Positions 1 through 11,461 of a stretch of DNA of 64,000 nucleotides are shown here, piece after piece (the first letter of the stretch is position 1; the number at the start of each line of letters is the position of its first letter). The notes under the pieces were generated by a model that was given only the letters and a program-made list of their open reading frames with translations, was not told where the DNA came from and ran no database searches. Source of the DNA: Symbiotaphrina buchneri (taxonomy: Eukaryota > Ascomycota > Symbiotaphrinales > Symbiotaphrinaceae); the NCBI GenBank assembly GCA_001599915.1, contig BCIG01000029.1, forward strand, positions 128,654 to 192,653, written 5' to 3'. A program made the translations under genes and the position numbers.

Positions 1-484
1 CGTGTTGATGCCCGTGTGTCACCACGCCCTCGACATCCACCTCGGCGCTGATGCCATATTTGCGCTCCACGTACCTCTCCGCCGCGAAGTCTGCCAGGAA
101 GATGATCATGACGCTGGCGAGCACGATTGCAGGACACCAGCTGTAGTCTGCCCAAGCCCCGGTCATGCCGACACAGGTTTGTGGGCCGATCTCACCGTAC
201 GCAGGGTCGAGGAGATGGATGAATGCCGTGGCGACGATGACTCCAGCACCGAAATAACGGGCCGTGAGGTAGACATACAGTGGGATGCGGAATTTCCTGC
301 TGCGAGTCGCGAACACAGGGAAGAATGTCGCGGCTGTGGAGACGATGAGGATGACGAAGAGCGCAGAGATGCGAGCGCCGAGGTGACCATTGTATTCGTT
401 GCCTCCGGCGTTGATGTAACAGATGACATCCCGGGGGTCTGCCGTGTCGAGGTCGACGTTTGTAGGGTCGAAGCCGTCAGACAT
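1..484 (-). CDS. ZIP-family zinc transporter, N-terminal part (runs off the left edge)
   Basis: The ATG is at 484 on the minus strand. About 161 residues are visible before the window ends, so the gene is incomplete only because of the window edge. The protein has a short hydrophilic N-terminus, a first membrane segment after HLGARIS, and a second segment reading ARYFGAGVIVATAFIHLLDP, which is typical of fungal Zrt1/Zrt2-type plasma-membrane zinc importers. The conserved extracellular CVGMTGAWADYSWCP stretch, a third membrane segment and the start of a His-containing cytosolic loop (THGHQH) follow. ZIP proteins usually have eight membrane segments; the metal-binding helices 4 and 5 lie outside the window. 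The family is clear from sequence. The exact substrate (zinc, possibly iron) is inferred from the family. Zinc-response-like cores lie 235-800 bp upstream. Confidence 0.9.
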   Translation of the reverse strand, partial: MSDGFDPTNVDLDTADPRDVICYINAGGNEYNGHLGARISALFVILIVSTAATFFPVFATRSRKFRIPLYVYLTARYFGAGVIVATAFIHLLDPAYGEIGPQTCVGMTGAWADYSWCPAIVLASVMIIFLADFAAERYVERKYGISAEVDVEGVVTHGHQH

Positions 485-718
485 GATGTGTTTATGCTGT
501 GATAAGATGAATCTTCAGGGGTAGGATGAGCAAGGCTTGCTGCAATGAAGATCAAAAGCCGATCCAGGTGTACCGTAGGGATCTTGGATGATGACACGAG
601 ATGGAATAGACTGGAAGGGGACGGGGGTTGCAGGAATGACAAGCCGGAAGCGGCTTATGTATGCTGGCAGCCGGGAAAGCGGCAGGGTAGGGGAAAGGGT
701 AGAAAAGGCCAGCTGAGT

Positions 719-733
719 ACCTTGGTGGTTAGG
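719..733 (-). promoter_or_regulatory. zinc-response-like motif upstream of the ZIP transporter
   Basis: ACCTTGGTGGTTAGG on the plus strand reads CCTAACCACCAAGGT in the direction of the ZIP gene. It contains the CAAGGT core that I recall being reported for the Aspergillus zinc regulator ZafA. It lies 235 bp upstream of the ZIP start codon. The same 15 bases recur at 43742 and 45281, and 13 of them at 1257. Function is inferred from the core and its position. Confidence 0.45.
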
Positions 734-1216
734 AACCCTAGCCAGGCTTGCCCAATGCGGTAGTTGGGCAGAGTTTTTCAGATGGCTCGACACAGATTGT
801 TCGCCATCGGACGTCAGTAAATTACAAGATTGAGTAATTGAGCACATTATTCTGTGGGTCGCGCTGGAATTTTTCTTTTCTTCTTCGCCGCTTCTACTCT
901 CATCGCGGTCCGCTGTGTCAATTTTTTCTGGTCTCATCTGCCCGGAATGAGCACTGGCGCAATAGGCTTGCTTAGCCAGGCCAATGGAGAAAGAAGGAAA
1001 GGAGGACCAGGGTGCAACTACTGATACACCCTGGCGGATAACCATTTGTAAACAGAGAGAGAATACAAACTACCTACCTACTCTGTAACTGGCTGTGGCT
1101 CATTTTTCCGTCTGAATTACGCCTCATTATCTCCCGCCAGTATCGAAGGGTCTTACAAATGAACCACAGTTTTCCTCCCACGCGAGAGTGAGCGCTGCGG
1201 CTGCCCAGCTGGCCAT

Positions 1217-1280
1217 CAAGGTTGCGGTGTACATAATGACAATAAGGCGACGTGCAACCTTGGTGGTTACAACGACCTTG
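1217..1280. promoter_or_regulatory. cluster of three CAAGGT/ACCTTG cores
   Basis: Within 64 bp there are three copies of the zinc-response-type hexamer: CAAGGT at 1217-1222, ACCTTG at 1257-1262 (inside the longer ACCTTGGTGGTTA, 1257-1269) and ACCTTG at 1275-1280. A given hexamer is expected on either strand about once per 2 kb, so the clustering upstream of a zinc transporter is suggestive. A binding role is inferred. Confidence 0.4.
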
Positions 1281-1415
1281 CCGCTTTCGGAAGTAGACCA
1301 GTCGACGATTCGACGCCAGACCAATGGCAGCAAAGAGATTACAAGCCGCACATATTCATGAGCCAATGAAGGGCAGGAGAGCAAATAACGAAATGACAAT
1401 GATAATATTGTACTG

Positions 1416-1427
1416 TAAGGTACCTTA
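1416..1427. repeat. perfect 12-bp palindrome TAAGGTACCTTA
   Basis: A perfect palindrome about 930 bp upstream of the ZIP start. Its half-sites (AAGGT/ACCTT) are those of the yeast Zap1 site but in everted order. The sequence AGGTACCTTATGC (1418-1430) recurs exactly at 40044-40056, and shorter GTACCTTA words occur near 21760 and 32685, so it may be a general intergenic motif rather than a zinc site. Confidence 0.3.
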
Positions 1428-2676
1428 TGCGTTCGACATTCCGTACGGGGCCGGTCTGTCTTGGTTATATGCGTGGTTTCCGAAGGGCCGTCTTAAAGTG
1501 TGACCTCATGCCACAACACGAGGCAAGAAGGGCCTCCTGGAAATTGTACCCTATCTCTTCGTGAGGGAGTCGAGGACGAACGTGGATCTGGAGAAAAAGC
1601 GCGCGCTTTCTAACGACCAAATCCAACTCTCATGGGTTGTACGAGAAAATGGAGCCCTCTGATATTCACACACCTCGGGCTGTCGGGTCCTGCCTCTCCC
1701 TTCAAGCCCACGCTTGCTGGATTACCTTCTCCGAAACTTGAGCGCGCGCATCCCTTCGACCTAATGGCAAGTTCTCTCCATGCTTATGTGCAATGAGAAA
1801 GTCGTCCATATGACTATCGATCAAGAGATACTCTGCCTCATTGTGGCAGAGTTTATGTGCGCTCTACACCCTGCACTGCCTTTCTCCACATGTCAGTCAA
1901 GAAGTCTACCCCGCGTGGAACCACATGCTGACATCTTCCCATAGGACGCCCATGCAAACTGGACAAACAGTATCGCCGGACATCGCTCGCCGTGGAGGCC
2001 ATAAGCCGTTCGGATACGACGATGGCATCTCGAGAGGGCACGGTGCTCAACAATCACTGGCCTACCACGTCTTTTACAAACCCTGGCCAGTGTCCTTCGG
2101 CGTACATGCTACTTACTGCCTTGGTGTTGAGATTACCAGCAAAATAAGAAGGTGATTCGGGCCCCGATTGGACCATGGTTGAAGCATCCTCGTCGCTTTC
2201 GTTCATCAAATGAAGAGAACTCGCTGGGATTCCGCTCTCATCGACCATATCACGACGTCGCGAGGATCACTCCCTCTGCCACACGATCTGCTTTCTAGCC
2301 AGACAAGGCAGATCCTGCAGACTTGCAGCTGTGAGTAATCAAGCAGTCACGAGCTTCGCTCACTTGACGGGGGATGGTCTCGCGGGCCGTTACATCCTGG
2401 CTAGCCTTATATGAAGCGAGATGTCAGGACCAGTCAGAACGGATTGCTTGTCTCACGTTGGATAATAGCTTCCTCTTACAGAAAGGTTGTGGAAGGCCCG
2501 GACCGAGGCTGACGTGATTTCCATGGTGCTACCATGTAAGCTGCATGCATCCTTGAAAGAAATTTGGCCACGATTGACAGTTGGGTATTTATTCCTCGCC
2601 GCTCAATTTCTCCTACAGTCTTGCGAATCCATTGCTGATCTGGGTTGCCTCAGGTCTCTGAAACCGTAGCACCATC

Positions 2677-4371
2677 ATGTTGTTACCTCTCCGCCGTCCC
2701 CTCCTGGTTTCCCTTCTAGCATTCACATCGCTTGGGGCAGCTGCATGCATGGACTCAGGAGACGACGCCGCCGTCAATAACGCGCTTTCCGCGGGTGGTG
2801 CCGGTGCAGTCGTTCAACTATGCCAAAGCGCAGTGATCACGATCAGCAACACAATCGAGTTCACCGCCGATGACCAGGAACTCTCCACCGAGGGATAACC
2901 TACGGACGACACTCGAGCGACGATCATCGTCGCTCCAGGCACCAACGTCAGCACTCTTATTGCCGGCTCCTGGCTTAGTGGCGTGAAGATCCTGAATCTG
3001 ATCGTTGATGGCAACCGCCCTAATGCATGGTTGCTGCCCACCGGTAATTGATATACCTTACGGGACGCTGACTGTAAGGACTGACAAACTGCAGGGGATG
3101 CCAACATCGCTCTCGGTGGAGGCATCACGGGCCAGGTAGTCTCCCACGTCGCCTCGAGAAATCCGCGAGGATGGAGCTGCTTGCATCTTATCCAATCCGG
3201 CCAGGACGATAACCCATGCACGAATGCAACAATCAGCAATAATGACATCGGCCCTTGTGGGCAGGAAGGCACCGATGCTGCTGGGAACGGCCAATGGGCG
3301 GACGGCATATCATTCGCATGCACAAACTCCCTGGTCACTGACAACACGGTCTGCTCCTTCCGCCTACCTTATTTGACTGCTTTCTAACAGCCATTTCAGA
3401 TAAATGGGAGCACTGACGGCGGTATCGTGCTCTTTGGTGCTCCAGGAACTACTGTGACTGGGAACACCATTACGTCGTCAGCCACAGACGCTGGCTTTGG
3501 GGCTATCAACATGGTCGATTACTTATACAACGGCAGTTATGCCAACGTCGTAGTGTCCAACAACACCATTCACTGGTCAGAAGCTTTTCAGCGCCGGCAT
3601 TGCCATTGGAGCTTGCGCCTGGAGTTTTGGCGATGGTTGTCAGGGCACCGGCGCATATTCCGGGCCTGCGACCGTTACAGACAATAACCCTTGCCGGAAA
3701 CATCACGTTTGCAATCCCGATCAATGGCTGGGAGGATGGGCTCACCGTATGTCACTGTCGCCCTCGCAATCCTTTCTCGTAACTCACCAGAACAGGTAAC
3801 TGGCAATGACATCTCGGGTCTAAACAAGCCCGACAGCGCCTTCGCAGACGACATCTCCTGCAGCAGCGCCGTGCAGGCTCTCTTCGCCGCCGACGCCACG
3901 CTGGTATACTACCCACCGGGCCTTTCCGAGCCCTACACCTTACAATCAGACTTCGTCGCCGCCAGCTCCGACCCTCTCAATTTCGTCTGCACCACGCCAC
4001 CGCTACCCAGCAGCATCACATACGGGCTTAACCAGCTCGCGGCGCCGGAGAACACGTACATCGCACAACTGCACGGCGGGGTCATCATCTCGTACCAGCC
4101 CGACAGCAACCTAGTCGTGTACAACACAAGCAACCCGGCGGGCTGGACGGCGCTGTGGGCGAGCGGCCATACGGTGGCGGATTGTGACGGCTTGTGCCAT
4201 GTGAATTTCCAGGGTGATGGTAATTTGGTGACGTATTTTAATGGCACGGCGGAGTTTAGTAGTGGGACGGAGAATGAAGGGAGTGAGCTGGTGTGTTTGA
4301 ATGTGGCGCCCTGGATGCAGATTTTGGATGCAGCGGGTGCCGTTGTTTGGAGTACGGAGGATGCTAGTTGA
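2677..4371 (+). pseudogene. secreted parallel beta-helix protein with C-terminal bulb-lectin domain, decayed
   Basis: The ATG at 2677 is followed by a clear signal peptide (hydrophobic core LVSLLAFTSLGAAA). Repeated beta-helix rungs follow, such as ATISNNDIGPCG and APGTTVTGNTITS. The C-terminal domain (about 4045-4371) has bulb-lectin repeats QPDSNLVVYN and QGDGNLVTY. Introns at 3044-3094, 3349-3399 and about 3748-3795 have normal borders. The reading frame is broken at least three times: an in-frame TAA at 2896-2898 where neighbouring rungs suggest Tyr, a one-base gain near 3572 before the GQKLFSAGIAIG-like stretch, and another near 3690 before LAGNITFAIPINGWEDG. Downstream residues remain conserved, so decay looks recent, or the assembly carries errors. 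The intact protein would be secreted. Its ligand is unknown, but mannose-type binding is typical of the lectin fold. Confidence 0.75.
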
Positions 4372-6706
4372 TGATGTTGGTGATCTGCGAGGGAGAAGTT
4401 GCATTGGGGGAGTAATTGTGCAGCGTGAAACCACAGGAGATATGTCTAAAGTAAAAAAGGCATATCCGGGGGAAATCCATCAGAATGAAAGGGGTTTAAA
4501 GAGAGACAAAAAGGTTCGGGCGAATCTGAAAGTACTTGAAATACCCATCTGCAAGATGACCTGGGGACAAGTGAACGCGGAAGCACGAAGGTTGAGTTTC
4601 GAGGTGGTATGGCAAGACGAGGTCTGAACTCAATGTGCATCCTAAGCAGAGCTGGGATAAAATGTGCAATCGTGCTGTTCAACAACACAACGGGAGAAAA
4701 CATTCTCACCGCTTGGTTTCAGCACCGTCTGCATATCCCCAGCCTCGTCACATCGTTGAGCGAACGCTATCTGGCCGTTCCTCTTTCTGGGTCTCCTTGC
4801 CCTTCACGTTAAGGAGGGAGCTTCTTATATCAGTCGGGGACAAATCTCAACTGCTCAAGCCGTTTCCTGTTGTAGGTCCGTTAGGCTGTGCTGCGTGAAG
4901 TGGCGAATGGGAACGAGTCTATATTGGACACGGCAGCCACTGAGTCTGAGGATGGGCATCTCGAAAGTACCCTCGAGGTGACCTCGATTCTTCGTACTGC
5001 AAGGCTATGACCATGGTAGATGCGACCTGTTCAGGAGGTGCTGACATTCCTGGACTCCAAGAGCAGCAGCAGGGACAGCATCAGACGGTGCAAAATCGCG
5101 TGATAGAAGGGTGTGATCAGGTCTATTAGACTTCTTGGTATCTGCTTTTCCAGGAGGTCATCTGTCAATGATGTTACGTTCCCACATTGACGAAGTCGTT
5201 CATTTCATAAATCGACTGCATGTGCGATTGAAAACGAAGTCGAACAACGACAATCACATAGACCCTCAACGATCGAACCATAATGTCAAACTTGGTTGAT
5301 AGCCGCCCAGCCGGGATGCACCTGCTATCCAGCTTCGAGAGCTCCCACGGGCGAGTAATGGTGATTTCCAAATTCCAGGCCCGCCACCGTCGTCAATAAA
5401 GCAGGGAAACTATCCACAAGTCCAAAAGGCCGCGTCCTCAAATTCATCCCAGTGTTGCATTCGCCCCCGTGCTCAATCCGTTCCCGCCTACAAGCAGTCA
5501 CTGGATCAGTGACTCTTTGGTCACTTGGTAGGTTGATTGGCCGTTCATGAATTCGGCGTCCAATTCTCTGTCTATTACTCATCCCGAGCATACGCAATCC
5601 CCTTTCCTCCGTAGGGCACCAAAATTAAGCATTAACATCCCCGGCCCAAAAAGCAAGCTTATCCCATCCACATGTCCTATCCCCAAAAATAGCATACCCA
5701 AATCCCAAATTCCAAATCACCACCTTCTTACCCCTGCCCCGGTCCGGTATGTGTTTACTCAGCAACCCGCTCACAAAGCTAACCCACACGCAGACCCGCC
5801 TGCAAGCAAGCGACCCAGACAGCGAACACAAACCCAATCCAGCATCGACAGACCAGACCAGGCCCGAGCAAGTAAAAGCTGGACGTCCTATCCTCTACGG
5901 CGCCTGACCGCTTCGGGCCAATGCTCGCTCCCACTCACCCTCACTCAATTACCATAGCACACACGCACTTACACCACACGCCGTTTCGTGCAAGCAAGCA
6001 AGTAAGCGAACCCAATACCCTAACATACCTTATCTTATGGTCCCCGACCGACCGGCGAGCATTAAAATCCGGATCCCGGATATTTCGGACTACCGTACCG
6101 CAGTGACCGCACGGCCTACCTCCGTAGTAGCGTAGCTTAATCGAACGATCGACCGCTGGCGTTTGGTAGTGGTCGCCGACCCCATCCGGCATCCGTCTAG
6201 AAGGTCGAGGTTGAGGTGGTTTTCGCAGAAAGCCGCCTTGGCGGGGTCCGCGGGCGGGTGTGCAGAACGTGAAGAAGGCAGGGATATGCTTTGATTGGAT
6301 GATGGGATGATGGGATGTGTGATGCGGGAAGCAGGGAAGGAGATGGAGAGTGGAAGAGGGAGGGTTTGGCCGGGCTGAGTCAGATTGTGAAATGAAAGAT
6401 TCCTGTGAAATTCGAGGACTGGAGCTCAGTACGATACAGTCTCATGAGACGAGACCTCATACCTGGCTGCTCGCTGTATGCGCAGATATTCTTCCAATCT
6501 GATCCAGAAGTACCGTATGCAACACATCCCGGGGCATACTCCCTCCTTTCCCCTGTACGGTGTACTCTGCCTCTTTATGATTGGCTACCTCCCGTAGATC
6601 TCCAAATTGGAGCGCTCCCTCTGCCCGCCCACACGGCAATGGCAAAAACCCACAACAACCCACACAACCCGCAATTACCGGAAACAGTTAATAAAGATCC
6701 GGCGCA

Positions 6707-6734
6707 CGCTCGCTCGCTCGCTCGCTCGCTCGCT
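6707..6734. repeat. (CGCT)7 microsatellite
   Basis: Seven uninterrupted CGCT units in intergenic DNA, followed eight bases later by a CA run. Tetranucleotide repeats of this kind are usually length-variable between strains. Confidence 0.9.
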
Positions 6735-6742
6735 GAGTAAAT

Positions 6743-6756
6743 CACACACACACACA
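6743..6756. repeat. (CA)7 microsatellite
   Basis: Seven CA units immediately to the right of the CGCT repeat. Confidence 0.85.
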
Positions 6757-7428
6757 GAGACACGGAATCAGGCCACCGGAACTTGCTAGGAGCAGCAAGC
6801 ACAGACGGGACGCCTAAAATACAAGAAGGGACGGGATGTTGAGAGGAACAAAGCCAGTAGTAAAAGTAGCAGGAATAGAACAGCGCACCCAGCGCGTCGG
6901 GCTCTTTTCTCTGCCTCTGTGGCATCTAAGCCCCGGGGCCGCGTATTCTTAGGCGGCCTAAAACCTGAAGAAAGGCTGGACGGAAAGACTGGAATGGGAG
7001 GAAGGGCTAGATGCAGGGTGACGCCATATCACGGCCGTTTCGGATTGGAGGTTTGTCGTTTTCTGAGATGCTCTTTTCTTTCCAAGGGGGAAGCAAGATG
7101 GAGTTTGTTTCGGATTTGAGTGTAGAAGTAGGTAATTGAATACTCGATTGGATTGGATATCTTTAACGACAGAATGGTATAGCCCAGCAGCCAGCTGGTT
7201 GGTGAATACACAGTAAACTTCGCAAAACGCCACGAGGGCTCAAAAAGTCCCAGAGAATCTCAAAAATTCCAGCAGCAAAACAAAACGAGCACCGAGTGCA
7301 TTTTCCCCTTTCAAAACGCCTCCTGAACAGCAGTAGAAGTACACCCCCTTTTACCAGCCCGTGACTGCCCGTCCTCTCATCCCATTAACCCATCTCCAAT
7401 GAAACCTCATGCTGCACCGATAACAATG

Positions 7429-8147
7429 TTATGAAGTCGCCGCCGAAGTGTACAAGCCCGTCGACCAGCCATTTTCTCGTAGGTACTCTTCATAATCAAC
7501 CTGACTCAGCATCGGATCATGCAAGTCCAGCGCGGGCAGCTCCCAGCCCACACCTCCCGACACGCCAGCAGCATGATGATCGAGTGCCGGCTCCAGATGC
7601 AGCGCCGGTAACGACATCTGCTGGGCCATCATGCCCGGGTACCAGGGCGCCGCATACGCGAGCTCTGCCGGCTGCTGCTGCGAGGGCATAGGCTGCCAGT
7701 AATGCACCGAGTTGAAAGCCACGTCCAGCGGCAGGGCCGCAGCGGGGAGCTGCAAGCTGTGCTCTGGCTCGGGGCGCGAGGAGTAGCTCGTGGAGCTGCG
7801 CGAGCGGGTGCTGGAGCTGCCGGAGTCGCTGGATGCGCGGGAGGGCTTTTCCGAGGAGACGGAGACGCGAGGACTGGGCGAGGCGTCGGGCGTGCGTTCG
7901 GCTGAGGCGCGTTCCTTGAGCTTTCGTCCTAAGAGGTGGGTGTTAGTCGCTGCTGAGGTTGAGGATACGAAAACGAGGACATACGGTATTTGCGCTGGGC
8001 GTTGCGGTTCTGTGACCGCCGCCGCTCTTTGGGGTCTTGGATCTTCCGCCAGTCGTCCGAGTATTTTGCCAGCCCGTCCATGGTTGATTGTGTGCTCAGG
8101 TATTTTCTCGAGGCGTCTGAGGAAGGTTGGTGACGAGCAAAGTCCAT
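7429..8147 (-). CDS. bZIP-type transcription factor lacking a recognisable leucine zipper
   Basis: Two exons (8147-7985 and 7928-7429) flank a 56-nt intron that splits the basic region; the product has 220 residues. The basic region, residues about 39-63, reads DPKERRRSQNRNAQRKYRRK and carries the invariant Asn47-x7-Arg55 of fungal AP-1-like DNA-binding helices, so it should bind DNA in the nucleus. Downstream, where leucines are expected at 64, 71 and 78, the sequence is Ser/Pro/Arg-rich (ERTPDASPSPR) with no heptads. The C-terminal half is Ser-rich, then rich in Pro, Gln, Met and Tyr, ending with an acidic YEEYLRENGW segment that could be an activation region. The start is the first ATG in frame; an upstream exon is possible. 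The specific regulon is not recognisable. Confidence 0.8.
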
Positions 8148-10261
8148 ACTCTTTGGATCCAATATACAAAGGTAAGATGCAATAGAGGATGAGGGGCAGA
8201 GTGGGATAAAGCTCAGTATAAAACAATGCGACTGCAGGTCTCGTTTTGGTTTTCAAAAGAAGAAGAGAGTTTGTGTTCTGAGATCGTTCCCGGCAGGAGA
8301 GAGGCCATAAAGTAGTTATATTATAGCCCGATCGAAAAGAACGACCAAGCTCTAGCCAAGAAAATCATAAATCGAGCACGGCATCTGCAGGGCCGGCGGC
8401 CCCGGCTGCTCCAAGAACATCCCTACTACCTCTTCGCGACCGTTGGCACGCACGACCGGCTCTGATCGCGGAGAAGGCGCCATGCGGAACCGAAGGGTGA
8501 GCCCCCCTGCTAGTGTGTATGAGGCGGCGAGCCTTGTCTAGTCCAAGGGCCCATAGCTAAAAACATAATCTGGTTTATGGTTATTATTATTCCAAGGTTA
8601 ATTATTTTCTTACAAAGGCCTGTTAGCAAACGTTTCTGGTGCTTTGGACTCGCCCGGCCCGTCGGTCTGGAGCTTGGCGTGAGCTCGACCTAAAGAGGGT
8701 AGAGCTGGGACGCGCATGGGCTTCAGGCGTGCCGTGCTTGCTTTTTAATCAGTCCCCTTCCAGACGCGGGCTTTGTATTGGCTGCTGCTCAGCCTCGGTG
8801 CATGCGTAAGGCAGGGAGCGTGTATGCCTTTTCTCCATGGCATTCATCATGGTTCTTGGCCGGAACTGCAAGGCTTCCAAGCTGAAAGCAGAGTGCATGT
8901 GTTGTCGAGCCTTATTCACCGTCACCGATGGGCCGGTGATGGACCTCGTAACTCGTTAAAGCCCGCTGACGCACAGTCGCTCCCGGTCCAACCAGTAAAA
9001 GTACGGGAATAACGAGAGCTTAAACGAGAAGCATATCGCTCGCAAGGTTTCCCCGGGCAGAGAAGCGGCGGCCATTTCCCGGCCTCTTCCCCAATTCTGC
9101 CCGCGAATCCCGCAGCCATGCCTCCCATCGGCCAAACCGCAAAAATTCCCCAAAAGGTGAGAGCTCCAACACCCCCAGAGCAGAATGAGGGGTTCTTGCG
9201 GCAGACCCTTGCACCGCCTTTTCGAGCAAACGCTCACTCAGCCAGCCCCAACGTCTGCATAAGCAATGGCGGAAAATAGACTTATGCTAGGTTAATTCGT
9301 GCTAGGGTGCTTTTACCCCAGAGATTGGGTGAAAGGCCAATCAGGCCCGCCAGCGATCCTGACTGCCGCGTGTCCCCCCGTCACAAGGTGCAGATGGCCC
9401 TTGACTTCCATTCTTCGCCGAGGTAGTTTGGAAAGGTCGCTTCTGGAAGTCTCGAAGGTTTGCATTTGAATTTAGCCTGGAGATTGTGCAGTTGGACTAA
9501 TCAATGTGGTTGAAGGACGCTAGAATCCCTCGGACTCTCCCTCCGTCATCGCGTAGCTTATGCTTCGGCCATGGGTTTCTTATTTGCAGCGCTCTGTAGC
9601 TTATTGCCTTTTAGCTATACCCGTAAAAGGCAGTATTGAAGCTTAAGTAGATAGCTTATTATAGCAATTAAAGATGCTTTGATCCTTTGAAGCTTCGAAT
9701 AACGAGATGACTAGAGCCGCTTTGCCAGAAACGGTCCATCTTTGCGCGCAATATTAATCTCGAACCAGATCTGATAGAGTCCTAAAATTTCCCTTAAGCA
9801 ATCTTGTCGCGAAAAGGGCTGCTAAGTATTTGTCATCGACACACCACCAAATGTAAGACAACCATTGGCCCATCTGAGTCTAGCACGAAGATCTGTCACG
9901 ATGGGGAAATGGTGGCGGCGGAAGACGCGCGGGAGCTACCGTCGCTCTGTCCCTGGATTTCAGGCAATGTCATACGGATAGGAACCTATTATTATCTGGG
10001 TTACGCGTCCTCTGCGGTAGGATACTCTCAGGCGAACCATCGTCACATGTTGTCTGGTGACCGATGAAGCGTGTCGTACACGTCCAGTTGTTTGCATTCC
10101 CAGAACGACTAACTGCTTGATGATAGACAGTCTCGGCTCAATTCGTCTTCCAAATCTCAAATCCTCCTCATGGGCCTTTGCAATGCCTAATAGCATGAAG
10201 GAGGATGTACACATGCGGCTTCCACGAAGCGTATGCTCACTATCTTGATTCTTGATCGCCA
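8148..10261. other. 2.1-kb intergenic stretch upstream of the bZIP gene
   Basis: No gene can be supported. An A+T-rich patch at about 9545-9700 contains a hairpin (GCCTTTTA ... TAAAAGGC, about 9606-9632) and several TAAGCT/AGCTTA words. It may be an eroded repeat, but no ends are visible. Confidence 0.45.
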
Positions 10262-11029
10262 TCACAACCGATGGTTGTACTGCTTGGGCGGTAGAAGAGT
10301 GACAGGCTGATATGGCAAGCCCAGGAAGCTGTACACATGATCCCAACGATCATTGCCGAAGAAGCCTTGCGTCTGGCCATCTTTGTTTGTGGCAACAATC
10401 CACGGCGCTCCAAATGCACCACTCTTCATCGCCTCTTGAGTGTTCTCCATCACCCGCTTTTTGTTCTCTGGACTCACTGCCTCTTTTAAGGCGTGGTCCA
10501 ATTCGTCAGCAGAGAAGAAGGTCGATAGACTCTGTTGGAGACCGTCTCGAGTCGAGATGTTGAACCCATCCGTATAGAAGCCAGCCCATAACGCATTCAT
10601 GGCCACCTCGAACATTTCAGGAGTCTATTCTTGAATAACTGTGGCAAGGCGAACAGGCTTTGGGTTCAAGGTCAGCAAAGCTTGGATGCTGGATCGATCC
10701 CAGGCAAAATACCAGCAATGATAATATCGGAAATTCTTTCGGTGGCTTGACCGTTAGACCTAACAGTCGCCCAGTCGTTATCATGTCCTGCTGTGCCCAA
10801 GGCTCCTTAATCTTGGGCACCGGTGCAAAAGGATTGCCGTTTCCATCGCGGACTCCTCCCAAGAAAAATGGGACAATCTTCACGGCCACTTTATTCACAT
10901 TTAACAAAGGTCGGTTCCGGATGAGGTTGGTGAAAGCAAACCATGAGTAGGGCGATACTGTAGTCCATATGAGACAAAGTATTCTGTACAATTAAAAGAC
11001 TTGGACGCTTTACTAACCACAGTCGACAT
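10262..11029 (-). CDS. kappa-class glutathione S-transferase / DsbA-like 2-hydroxychromene-2-carboxylate isomerase family
   Basis: Proposed exons are 11029-11014, 10957-10713 and 10624-10262 (207 residues; usual length about 210-225). The N-terminus carries the kappa-class active-site motif SPYSW, in which the serine activates glutathione. Family signatures VPFFLGGV, KPPKEFP, GAFGAPW and FFGNDRWDHVYSFLGLPY follow. The protein is expected to act in conjugation or peroxide detoxification, commonly in mitochondria or peroxisomes; the actual substrate is unknown. The second intron (10712-10625, 88 nt) has a GTATTT donor, a CTGAC branch site and a TAG acceptor. If it were not removed, the frame would be closed by TAG, so the gene looks intact only with this splice. 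The first exon is very short (16 nt). Exon choice is moderately sure; the family is very sure. Confidence 0.75.
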
Positions 11030-11461
11030 AGCACGTGAGCGATGCCATCATGAAGGATACTTGTTGGCGAGGACAGCGATTGTAAGCAGAGAATGGATTT
11101 TGAGTGTTGGTGCGGGGTCGGCCCGGCAGATTAGTGATCCCAGTCAGACCTCGGTAGTACTCCACGTACTTAACCCGACTCTGTGCCCATAAAGCGCAAC
11201 TCCCATGTTGCAGAACGAGAACGAGTAATGTTAATAGGTTGGGTCAACATCTCTTCCGCTGTTGTGGCAATCGCTGCGCATGGACTGGTCACCACATGTA
11301 ACTCTGCGATCGCTGATCAGATGCTGGTTTGAATGACATCTGACCATTAGCAGCCTGCCAGCCACCGAAGCTATGGGAGGTTTGTTCAAGTGACAACTCA
11401 GAACCTGGCCGAATGCTTGTGTATTGGTTGGGGCTCTAGTCAAGCTTACAGGATGACTGTT
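11030..11461. other. intergenic
   Basis: 432 bases between the GST start and the 3' end of the GNAT gene. I see no gene, repeat or clear motif. Confidence 0.5.

Larger units (their letters stand above)
485..2676. other. intergenic, ZIP promoter side
   Basis: No supported gene. Short reading frames here either lack an ATG or have no family resemblance. The left half holds the CAAGGT motifs and the palindrome listed separately. The right half is featureless up to the decayed lectin gene. Confidence 0.5.
4372..7428. other. 3-kb gene-poor stretch
   Basis: No gene can be supported. A C- and A-rich low-complexity zone at about 5580-6000 gives spurious proline-rich reading frames. A GATGATGG run lies near 6297-6320 and simple repeats at 6707-6756 are listed separately. 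The right end is the 3' side of the bZIP gene. Confidence 0.5.

Noticed and set aside
5547-5957. Proline-rich reading frame
   Set aside because: Arises from C/A-rich low-complexity DNA; codon use and composition are not gene-like.
8773-9237. Overlapping short frames on both strands
   Set aside because: Neither frame shows domains or conserved-looking stretches; treated as intergenic.
10262-11029. Kappa GST as a pseudogene with a stop and frameshift
   Set aside because: A GT-AG intron with a CTGAC branch site removes both problems and gives a protein of near-normal length, so an intact gene is the simpler reading.
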